A DNA stretch of 17,386 nucleotides from Suillus spraguei. Taxonomy: Eukaryota; Basidiomycota; Agaricomycetes; Boletales; Suillaceae. Below the pieces are notes generated by a model, which searched no databases, had not been told where the DNA came from, and saw nothing but the letters and a program-made list of their open reading frames with translations. Below, in pieces: positions 7,124 to 14,924 of this stretch (position 1 is the first letter of the stretch; every line of letters starts with the position of its first letter). Position numbers and translations under genes: made by a program. The stretch lies in NCBI GenBank assembly GCA_016800925.1, contig JABCPU010001054.1:1-17386 (forward strand), read 5' to 3'.

Positions 7124-9514
7124 ATGCTTCTGACACGAGAACCGTACAAGGGCTCAACGCGAAAGCTAGTGCTTGCATTTGATGTTGGGACCACGTTCAG
7201 TGGAGTCTCGTATTGTCTGCTAGACCCAGGGGAGGTGCCCGTGATTCGAGGGGTAACAAAGTCAGTGGCCAGCCCACGCACCATGTCTCTTACTCATGAT
7301 GAGATTGCAGATATCCTGGGCAAGAGCGCGTTGGAGGTGACTCCAAAATACCATCAATTCTCTACTACGATCGTCAGGGAGACGTCCGTGCTGTGGGAGC
7401 TGAGGCTCTACAACAACATATCATCGAACAGGCAGAAGGCGAGAAATGGGTGAAGCTTGCATGGTATCTATATCCTTGAAGGTAAAATGTGGCTGTATAT
7501 TAATTTCGGTCAGGTGGAAACTCCATCTTCGCGCCAAGCATCTGGTATCGTCTCACATACGGAATGGTGATATAAAGCCTCTCCCACAAGGCAAATCCGC
7601 AGTAGAAGTCCTCGCCGACTTCATGCGCTACCTCTTCCAATGCGCTCGAACTCATATACAGACATCACATTTGAATCTATGGAGATCGGTCAAGAACTCC
7701 ATTGAGTTCGTGTTCACACATCCGAACGGTTGGGAAGGTCTACAACAACAACAAATTAGACGTGCTGTCGAGCTCGCTGGCCTCATCTCATCTAAGGAGG
7801 AGCAATCGCATGTGCACCTCTTGACTGAGGGCGAAGCGAGTCTTCATTTCTGTGTTACTAATGTGATTGCATCGGATACATTCTCCAAAACCCCTATAGA
7901 TGTGTCAGATTACTCCGACGACGAGGAAGATCAATCTGATAACCAGGGAATCATTATTGTTGATGCCGGAGGTGGAACCATCGATCTCAGCGCCTACTCG
8001 ATGGAGTTATCTCCGACCTCGTTCGAGGAGATTGCTCCAGCTGAATGTGAGTCCCGCTTTCCTACGTTGTTCCCTTGCTGAATCCCACTCTCAGGTTGCC
8101 TGCAGGGCTCAGTTTTTGTTACTAGTCGTGCTCGTACTCTTTTACAAAGTCCGTGAATCAATCAGTTTGCAGGGAACTAAAACTGATAGTCATTAAATTG
8201 CCCAGAGAAGCTTTCAGGCTCGGAACACTACTCCGACCCCAAGATCATCGCACAAATGGCGGATATCTTTGACAACAGCACGAAACTTGGGTTCCGTAAA
8301 CCCGACGAGCCATCTTACATCAAGTTTGGTATCCGTGACAAGGATCCGAAGTACGACATTCGATCAGGGCAATTGAAACTGGCCGGGTTCGTCCATATCC
8401 TTTTGGATGTCTTCCTCACGACATTCATGTTTTATTGTATTGTACAGCCAGGATGTCGCCGACTTGTTTGAACCATCTATTGAAGCCATCATCGAGGCTT
8501 TTGAGCAGCAGAGACGCGCGGCTTCGATTCCAATTAATGTGAGCATTATATTTTGCTCATATCCTAGGCGGATTATGATATCATCGTCAAGATGGTTTGC
8601 TTGGTTGGCGGTTTTGCCGCCAGCGACTGGTTGTTCACGAGACTTCAGGAATATTTTCTACCTCTAGGCATCAGGTTCTGTCGCCCTAATGCTCATGTGT
8701 AAGCTCTCGACTATCATCTTGACTACTTCTCATCGGGTAACTGCAGCAACAAGGCTGTTGCTGATGGGGCTGTTTCGTTCTACATTGACCACCTAGTATC
8801 CTCTCGAGTTGCACGCGCCACTTACGGCACTGACTGCAACACTCAATACAACTCTCGAGATCCTGAGCACTTGGCCCGACAACATAAAAAATTCATCGGG
8901 CTAACTGGTGAACTACTCCCCGACTATTTTCAGAGCATCTTACTAAAGGCGAGTAGAATCTTTCTACTCGTTCGTACGTGCTGATCTGCCTCACAGGGAA
9001 CTCAAGTTTCTGAGCTGCGCGAATTTAGGAAGTCTTTCATTACTACCCGAACATCACTTGCTGCATGTAAGAGTGTAAGCACAGACATAGTGTGCTACAA
9101 GGGTGCGCTCCAGGATCCGCAGTGGTTGGATGTTGACCGGGCGTAAGAGTTATTCACGACTTGACCACACTCATGCTGACTTAATTCAATTCAGCCTCAT
9201 TCTCCACGCTATGCACAATTCACGCTGACCTCGACGAGCTATCGCGAACGCTTCGTCCCAAAAAATCTGCTACAGGTCAATCGTACTATTATCAGATTGA
9301 TTTTGACATCATCATTTTGTTCGGCCACACGGAACTGAAAGCGCAGATCAGTTGGGAGGACAAGGTTCCGATTTGTTTTCATTTATTTACATTTTACTGA
9401 TAGAGAACGTTGCAAGGGTGTTGAGAGGCGGTAAGCCCAATTTCACAGTGTTATGATCAATTTTGTCCCCTCATTCGTTGCAGGAGCCCTGCAAGTATAG
9501 TCTACGGCGAGTAG
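7124..9514 (+). CDS. Hsp70-like (Hsp12A-type) actin-fold ATPase, 12 exons, one frame break
   Basis: A cytosolic-type Hsp70-like nucleotide-binding protein of the family expanded in Agaricomycetes; its role and substrate are unknown. Exons: 7124-7260, 7311-7463, 7514-8046, 8095-8148, 8206-8386, 8448-8538, 8592-8698, 8747-8948, 8997-9142, 9195-9364, 9417-9430, 9484-9514, which is about 605 codons. Introns are 48-61 bp. The phosphate-1 motif LAFDVGTTFSG is at residues 17-27, the phosphate-2 motif VDAGGGTIDLS at 246-256 and the adenosine motif LVGGFAASDW at about 387-396. An acidic stretch (SDDEEDQSD) precedes phosphate-2. The ATG at 7124 places REPYKGS before the first strand, as in relatives. 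Splice phases agree at every junction except exon 9/10, where one extra base (near 9195) shifts the frame and would end the protein near residue 545. That could be a real disabling mutation or a sequence error. Intron 8 has a GC donor. No classical peptide-binding domain is seen. Confidence 0.85.
8949..8996 (+). other. GC-AG intron in the Hsp70-like gene
   Basis: Exon 8 ends with a Lys codon (AAG) followed by GCGAGT, and the intron ends TCACAG before GGA ACT CAA. Only the GC donor keeps the frame into GTQVSELREF. The nearby GT (GTAGAA at 8953) leads quickly to a stop. The length of 48 bp matches the other introns of the gene. Confidence 0.7.
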
Positions 9515-10261
9515 TGTCAAGGTTGAACTGCAGTTCTTTGTGCATGTTGCAGTCGCAAAAGTGTGCTAGTATCGTGTAGGACAGTTGTACAGCTGGTCTG
9601 AATCATTTGTATCCATGTCACCATGTCACTTCAAATATTATCGAGTTTCGTATACATATTTGAGTCGAACAGCCGCTAGCACGATTCTAATCGATTGCAA
9701 ACTGACCGTCGAGATCGCACATCAGGTGGTTTCCAACTTAGTCTAGGTATTTAAATAAAGATTTATGATTTAGACTACAATTATGATGGATATCGTACGA
9801 ATTTCAGAGTAGATAAAGCTTTGCATCAACTTTGCATGGTTTTCATCATTTTCGGGTCAGTTACCTGATTCATCTACTTACAACTTACAAATCTCCGAAC
9901 ATTTCCTACGGCTAGAAATTCGCAGATTTTCGCGCGTCATGCCGGCTGGCTAGGTTTCGCGCACACGAATTACCCTCACTATCGACTACCATCTGCCACG
10001 GTTTACAGTCTGCAGCGCTTCACTTGGACTGGACGTGACGTTGACGATGCAATGATGGGCCATTCCCAAAAGTTGACACCTTTCTTGTAATTTCCACGTG
10101 TGACAGATCGCCCAATTGTTATTTTTCTCATCGTATACCTTCGCATACCCTCCAGCAACTACAGGGAAACCAAACTGCGATGACCGGTGCATTTTATGGA
10201 AGGCCATTGCAGGCATTCAAATTCAAGGATTTGATCCCACATCGATCAGACCAACACTAGG
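9515..10261. other. Intergenic region between the Hsp70-like and chitinase-like genes
   Basis: No gene is recognised. An AATAAA at 9754-9759 could serve as the polyadenylation signal of the upstream gene, although it is about 240 bases past the stop. The remainder should include the promoter of the downstream gene. Confidence 0.45.
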
Positions 10262-10265
10262 GGGC

Positions 10266-10271
10266 TATAAG
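10266..10271 (+). promoter_or_regulatory. TATA-like box of the chitinase-like gene
   Basis: TATAAG in the context GGGGCTATAAGAAG, 56 bp before the ATG at 10322. This is a normal distance for a fungal core promoter with a short leader. Confidence 0.45.
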
Positions 10272-11367
10272 AAGTCGTCGCTACAACCGCAATCTCTATC
10301 AGCCTCTCGAGTTCGCTAGCTATGCTATCTATCTTCACTGTGCCTCTTCTTGTTCTGTGCTCTGTGAGCGCGAGCAAATATCCCGCCAAATCTAAACCTC
10401 CCCCGTCATAGGAGGTTGGTATCCTACCTGGCATGCTACCGAAAGTTACCCGGTGCATAAATCAGCTGGGAGAAGTACAATACCATGTACTACGCATTTG
10501 CGTAAGTTTCCTGTGCTGGCTTAATTGCATGTCACTTTGGCGGGTGATTTACGCGATAATGCCTCTTAGAAACACCACTTCAAGCGTCGACAGTCTAAGC
10601 CTAGACGGCACTGATGATGGCATCTACTTCCTCAGTTCGTTTCCGATGCCCAGTCACATGTGAGCGATAGAGAGTTTATCGTTGTTACAATTGATGTCTA
10701 AGGCACGTGCAGGGTGTTCAAGCCCATGTTGCGGTTGGAGGCTGGCTTGGGAGTGTTTGGTTCTCTTCCAACATTGCCACATCTGAAAACCGGACGACAT
10801 TTGTCAAGACCTTGACAGATTTTGTTCATAAATACAAGCTTGATGGCATCCAGTTCAGGTACGTGGATACTTGTTAGATCAAGTTCATGCGCTAACTCCA
10901 GCTGTCCTTGATTTCAAACAGCTGGGAATATCCTGGCAAGCAGGGTGTCGGTTGCAATAAAATTAGCGTCGATGACACGTCCAATTATCTTCAATTCCTC
11001 CAGGAGCTTCGCAAAAACACAGCGGGGATAAATCTGACAGTCTCAGCCGCGGTATCCCTTGAACCCTTCACAGACGCTAGCGGAAAACCTTCTGCTGACG
11101 TCTCCGGTTTTGCGCAAGTCTTCGATTACATTACCTTGATGAACTACGACGTCTGGGGCCCTTCGTCTACGCATGTGGGGCCAAACGCACCGTTGAACGA
11201 TACTTGCGCCTCGCCCGAGAACCGACAGGGCTCGGCCGTTTCTGCGATCAAGGCTTGGACTGCCGCAGGCATGCCGATTAATAAGATCGTGCTTGGAGTT
11301 GCTTCGTACGGCCATTCGTTCTCAGTATCTCCCTCTGCCGCCTTCGACTCTGACCTGGAGACGCTAG

Positions 11368-11578
11368 ATGTACCTGGAACGAACACGCCAGATTTACCTG
11401 GCACGCACATGCCAGATGTGCTTCCTGTCTTGAAGAATGTATCTGGCACGAACACGCAAGGTCTGCCTTTCTTGAAGACGCCAGATGAGCCTGGCAAAAC
11501 ACACCAGATTTGTCTGACTCGAAGACGCCAGATGTACCTGGCACGAACACGCCAGGTGAGCCTGGTGGAGGACGCTAG
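11368..11578 (+). repeat. 211-bp insertion of 24-bp repeats in the chitinase-like gene
   Basis: The 8-bp sequence GACGCTAG stands at 11360-11367 and again at 11571-11578. Removing one copy with the intervening DNA rejoins an uninterrupted GH18 frame (SDLETL to AYPAFDTSKQ). The insert consists of about eight diverged units of 24 bp, typically GATGTACCTGGCACGAAC followed by ACGCCA, which encode the octapeptide DVPGTNTP. Because 211 is not a multiple of three, the insertion shifts the frame. Confidence 0.8.
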
Positions 11579-12084
11579 CTGCATACCCCGCTTTCGACAC
11601 CTCAAAGCAGCCCTTGGGTGACGCGTGGGATGACATTAGTAGTGTCGATGTTTGTGGCGTGAGACATGGCCCAGGTGGCATATTAAGATTTTGGGGCCTT
11701 ATGGACGCCGGCTTCCTTAACAAAGATGGCACGCCCGCTGATGGCATCGACGTCAGATATGATGAATGCAGTCAAACTGTAAGATTTCCATCTTTGATCA
11801 CGTATTGTAGCAGCAGTGCTGACTTCACTGCTTTACAGCCGTATGCATACAATGAAACCTCACAAGTTATGATCTCCTCCGACAATCTCCGGTCTTTCGC
11901 TGCCAAGGGCAAGTATATTAAGGAGACTGGGCTGCGCGGTTTCATAATGTGGGAGGTTGCTGGTGATTACCACGATATTCTCCTAGACTCTATCAGAGAG
12001 GCTATGGGTGTTAATACGCCCCGCATGTCAGACATTACAGTTCCCGCTCCAACCCCCGTTACGTCGCACTTCATTCCAATCCCT

Positions 12085-12357
12085 GTTCCAGGCGTTCCAA
12101 ACCCCGTTCCAAACGCTCCAAGCGTTCCAGACCACACTCCAAACATTCCAGACCTTCTAAACCTCGTTCCAAGCCCCGTTCTACACGCTCCAAACGTTCC
12201 AAAATCTGTTCCAGACGTTCCAGACGTTCCATACTATCCAAGCCCCGTTCCAAACGTTCCAGACGTTCCAGACGTTCCAGACGTTCCAAACGTTCCATAC
12301 TATCCAAGCCCCGTTCCAATCGCTCCAAATCCCGTTCAACATCCCGCTCCATACGCT
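12085..12357 (+). repeat. 9-bp coding minisatellite (Val-Pro-Asp/Asn)
   Basis: Imperfect repeats of GTTCCAGAC/GTTCCAAAC, sometimes lengthened to 12 bp, encode VPDVPDVPN-type runs with YYPSPVP interruptions. They form the C-terminal tail of the chitinase-like protein. The whole array is open in one frame. A wall-spanning, possibly O-glycosylated linker role is inference. Confidence 0.85.
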
Positions 12358-12369
12358 ACATATGGTCCA

Positions 12370-12468
12370 GACGATGATTCAGACGATGATTCAGACGATA
12401 ATTCAGACGATGACCCTTTTTCACACGATGATTCACACGACGATTCCGATGATTCAGACGATTATCCA
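12370..12468 (+). repeat. 12-bp Asp/Ser-coding repeat
   Basis: Three near-perfect GACGATGATTCA units (12370-12405) are followed by degenerate copies up to 12468, encoding DDDSDDDSDD and HDDSHDDSDDSDD. This highly acidic block follows directly on the Val-Pro tail. Confidence 0.85.
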
Positions 12469-12733
12469 GACCCAGTTTCAAATGTTCCAAATGTTCCAGA
12501 CCCTGTTCCAAACGCCCCAAATCCCGTTGATAATTCCCGAGGCTGCTGGAAGATACTTGAAGTATGTTGAAGTAATTTAACCAGGAGCTGATTCTGATGT
12601 TTCTATTGCAGGGTATCTTGTCATCATTTTGCATTAGTGGGACTCAAAGTAGGGTTTGAGAAAATCGCAGAACTTTGAAAGTACGTGGGTAGACTCTACC
12701 ATAGACTGCGTGTAGAAAATCTGGGAGCATTAC

Positions 12734-12955
12734 TTATTCTTTTCGTGGAAAGTGAGCCGAATCCATAGACAATTCGTAGACATTTTGGTCTTCAGTATCA
12801 ATGGGGCCATCAGCCAAAATAAATGACGGAGGAATGGAATCTCCAGCTGCCGAAACACATTCAATTATTGTCAGACTTAACGAGAGTTTTTCTTGTTTTG
12901 ACAGGTTCCAGGCGACTGAGTGGCGAGAGGGTAACAGAGAGGGACTAAGGGCCAA
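12734..12955 (-). pseudogene. Fragment of a pogo-like (DDE_1) transposase
   Basis: The minus-strand frame contains EKLSLSLTIIECVSAAGDSI followed by PPSFILADGP. This matches the typical start of the DDE_1 catalytic domain in pogo/Tigger-like transposases (TxIECxSAxGxxIPPxFI). Only about 74 codons are open, and neither a helix-turn-helix N-terminus nor the later acidic residues follow, so this is a truncated relic. Flanking ends were not found. It is adjacent to the GGTTC-rich stretch at 13139-13285, which could belong to the same or another element. Confidence 0.6.
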
Positions 12956-13138
12956 TATACAAGGAAGGGACGACAGTGAATGACGATGGAGTTGAGCTGA
13001 GGCAGTGGTCGTTGATGGTGGTCAAGGCAAGTGTTACTTTGGCTATTTCCAGATGCAGGTGATTGGTAATCACTACTATAGACACCTAGTAAATACTTAC
13101 ATATTTTTTAAAAAAAGTGTGAAGCCTACAAAAAAAAA

Positions 13139-13285
13139 GTTCAAACAGGTTCAAACCTATTCACTACCAGCCTGAACCCTGAACCTCTGGAAAGGTTTGG
13201 TCTGGAGTCTTGGCCGAACCTTGACCAGACAATGTTCTGGTTCAGAAAGGTTTAGGTTCAAACGAGGTTCAGAACCGGACTGCAG
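13139..13285. repeat. Cluster of GGTTC/GAACC motifs
   Basis: GTTCAAAC, GGTTCAAAC, GAACC and GGTTCAGA-type motifs recur in both orientations across about 150 bp, preceded by two A runs (13110-13139). The arrangement resembles the subterminal region of a small DNA transposon, but no matching second end or target duplication was found. Confidence 0.5.
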
Positions 13286-13626
13286 CAGCACTATTGAGCA
13301 CAGAGTTTTCAGTGATGGAGAGGAGTTGCAGAATCTGAGTTGTGATGGCACCAGTCTACCAAAACCATTTCTTGGGATACACTGAGTAATGATCTCCAAG
13401 TGTCACAATTTCCTGAAGCATGATATTGCAGTCTGTGGGGTACCTAAAGGAAAACTGAGTTACATCCAAGTCAAATGACTAAGGGAGTGCTCACCTTGTG
13501 AGCTATAGCAGCACTTTAGAAACTGGGATAAACACCATTCAAGGCATCTTGGACAGCTGTTTACGACCATGCAAAACCGGAGATTAGCAAGAAGTCCTGG
13601 TCTTACATGGGGTTGTACCGAAGGGT
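13286..13626. other. Intergenic stretch without recognised gene
   Basis: No gene or clear repeat is seen between the GGTTC cluster and the LTR. The open frames here are short and without known motifs. Confidence 0.45.
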
Positions 13627-14000
13627 TGTAAGTCAAAGGGGCTTGGCCTCAGCTCGTACGCTGTGCCCCTTACCCGAGTATGTGCCCTTAATTTCGGATG
13701 AAGTCCAAGGGAGAGTTCTGGTGGAGTCCGGATGGAGGGTCCGGACGAACTCTAAGGCAGGATAGCTCGACAGAGCTCCGATGGACTTCCGGATGAGCGC
13801 GGGAATGCGCCGGAACTATTTCCGGAAGGTAGGAGTAATGGTAACACTACTGGAACAAGTTCCAAGTAGAACGGATGAAGGATGGACCGCTGGACAAAGT
13901 CCAGGGCAGGATAGGAGCAGAGCTCCGGAGGGAAAGATGATCCATAGATGTCAGAGGATAGGATAGGATGGATCCGAAGGACTAGGGGTCCGAAGGTCTG

Positions 14001-14076
14001 GAGCTCGGAGGAGCGGAGGAGCGGAGGAGCGGAGGAGGGAGCAGGAGCGGAGGAGCGGAGGAGCGGAGGAGCGGAT
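14001..14076 (+). repeat. 8-bp tandem repeat in the LTR
   Basis: GAGCGGAG repeats: three units at 14011-14034, a short interruption, then units at 14045-14068 and a final variant to 14076. The array is absent from the shorter solo LTR. Confidence 0.85.
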
Positions 14077-14476
14077 GATCGGACGATCGGATGAGCGTAG
14101 CTCTGTGGATCTTAGAGGAAGTGTTGGCTACTAGAGAGGAGTAGTTCCGGATATGGTGTAGAGATAGTATAGACTACTCCGGACAAGGTCCGGATAGAAA
14201 CAGACAGTATAAGACTACCAAGGTAGAGTCCGGAGGTGAAACAGATGATAGACAGAGATGGACGAAGTCCGAACAGATTATAGAACATAGGATCAAAGCT
14301 CCGGCCTAGGGAGTAATCCCATAGGCCTGAGTTGGAAGCTTACAAGGGCCGGAGCCCAAGTGCAAGAACGGAGACGGAGTTATATAGACATGATAACAGG
14401 ATACAGAGTAATCAAAGGAATATACAGAAGTAGGAACAATGAATCAGACTAAGGTCTGCAGGAGTTGTACTACAAG

Positions 14477-14489
14477 TTTATATACTGTA
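14477..14489 (+). promoter_or_regulatory. TATA-like promoter core of the LTR
   Basis: TTTATATACTGTA is identical to the minus-strand sequence at 3671-3683 in the solo LTR, and the preceding ACAAGT is also shared. It probably marks the end of U3. Confidence 0.5.
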
Positions 14490-14713
14490 GGTAGCATGCC
14501 GGAAGGCAAGCAAGGATAGTCCAAGGCTATGTTTGAGGCATTGCGGAACACAAGGCTATGAACTCGGAAATAAGACTTGTACGAAATATCTTATCAAGAC
14601 GGAGTCAGATAACCGAAAGCCAGAGGTGCAGAGATAACCGAAAGCCGGACACAGGTATTAACCTAAAAGGAGTAACGCGCAGGTGCGCAGGAATAGTTTC
14701 GGATATGAGCATG

Positions 14714-14806
14714 GATCGGATATGGACACGGATCGGATATGGACATGGATCGGATATGAACACGGATCGGATATGGACACGGATCGGATATGGACATGGA
14801 TCGGAT
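14714..14806 (+). repeat. 17-bp tandem repeat in the LTR
   Basis: Five consecutive 17-bp units GATCGGATATGGACAYG (14714-14798), one with a G-to-A change, are followed by a partial unit. The solo LTR has only a few diverged GATCGGAT-like units at the equivalent place. Confidence 0.9.
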
Positions 14807-14924
14807 GAGTGGATCAGATCGGATGGATGGACTGAGTCGGATATGGATATGGATTAGATATGGATGGATGTTGATTGGGTGTCCAGATGTCCATGGATCA
14901 GACCTGAATGTACGGTATATGACA

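Larger units (their letters stand above)
10322..12659 (+). pseudogene. Secreted GH18 chitinase-like gene, broken
   Basis: Related to fungal glycoside hydrolase family 18 endochitinases (chitin hydrolysis outside the cell). The start gives a signal peptide (MLSIFTVPLLVLCSVSAS) and KYPAKSKPPPS. GH18 blocks follow: GGWYPTWHA (10411), ISWEKYNTMYYAFA (10461), SLSLDGTDDG, HVAVGGW, LDGIQFSWEYP (across the intron), ITLMNYDVWG, GVASYGHSFSV, GDAWDD, FWGLMDAGFLNKDG and GLRGFIMWEVAGDY. Introns: 10502-10569, 10660-10712, 10859-10921, 11779-11838 (60 bp, frame-neutral) and probably 12562-12611. The catalytic DxxDxDxE motif is DGIQFSWE, so two Asp are replaced and only the Glu remains. The SxGG motif is AVGG. 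Frame breaks lie near 10409, between 10451 and 10461, at 10622-10626, and at the 211-bp insertion 11368-11578. After the GH18 domain comes a Val-Pro repeat tail and an Asp/Ser block. If intron 5 is not spliced, the stop is at 12568-12570. It probably gives no full-length enzyme; a shortened product is not excluded. Confidence 0.85.
13627..14924 (+). repeat. 5' LTR of the right-hand retroelement
   Basis: It starts TGTAAGTCAAAGGGGC and ends GTATATGACA, giving TG...CA termini. It shares GGCCTCAG (13645), CTGTGCCCCTTA (13661), TTTATATACTGTA (14477) and GGTATATGACAG (14914) in the same order as the solo LTR on the minus strand at 3329-4075. At about 1298 bp it is much longer than that copy (about 747 bp), partly because of internal tandem repeats. 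Confidence 0.7.

Noticed and set aside
7096..7182. Upstream ATG and 28-codon frame overlapping the Hsp70-like start
   Set aside because: It begins only 16 bp after the TATA box, so it probably lies upstream of the transcription start; it has no protein-like features.
7446..8081. Single-exon reading of the 211-codon frame starting MGEACMVS
   Set aside because: Its first part reads through intron 2 (7464-7513), and its last codons read into intron 3; the spliced exon 3 explains the conserved part.
10116..10319. 67-codon frame upstream of the chitinase-like gene
   Set aside because: It spans the presumed promoter and TATA box and shows no family motif.
11043..11747. Several minus-strand frames with repeated LACSCQVHLAS-type segments
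   Set aside because: They are shadows of the 24-bp repeat and of the GH18 coding strand.
12071..12352. Minus-strand frame of Leu-Glu-Arg repeats
   Set aside because: It is the complement of the 9-bp Val-Pro coding minisatellite of the chitinase-like gene; the plus-strand reading is continuous with the GH18 domain.
14558..14857. 99-codon plus-strand frame in the LTR
   Set aside because: Its second half merely translates the 17-bp tandem repeat; it starts inside the LTR and has no homology I recognise.
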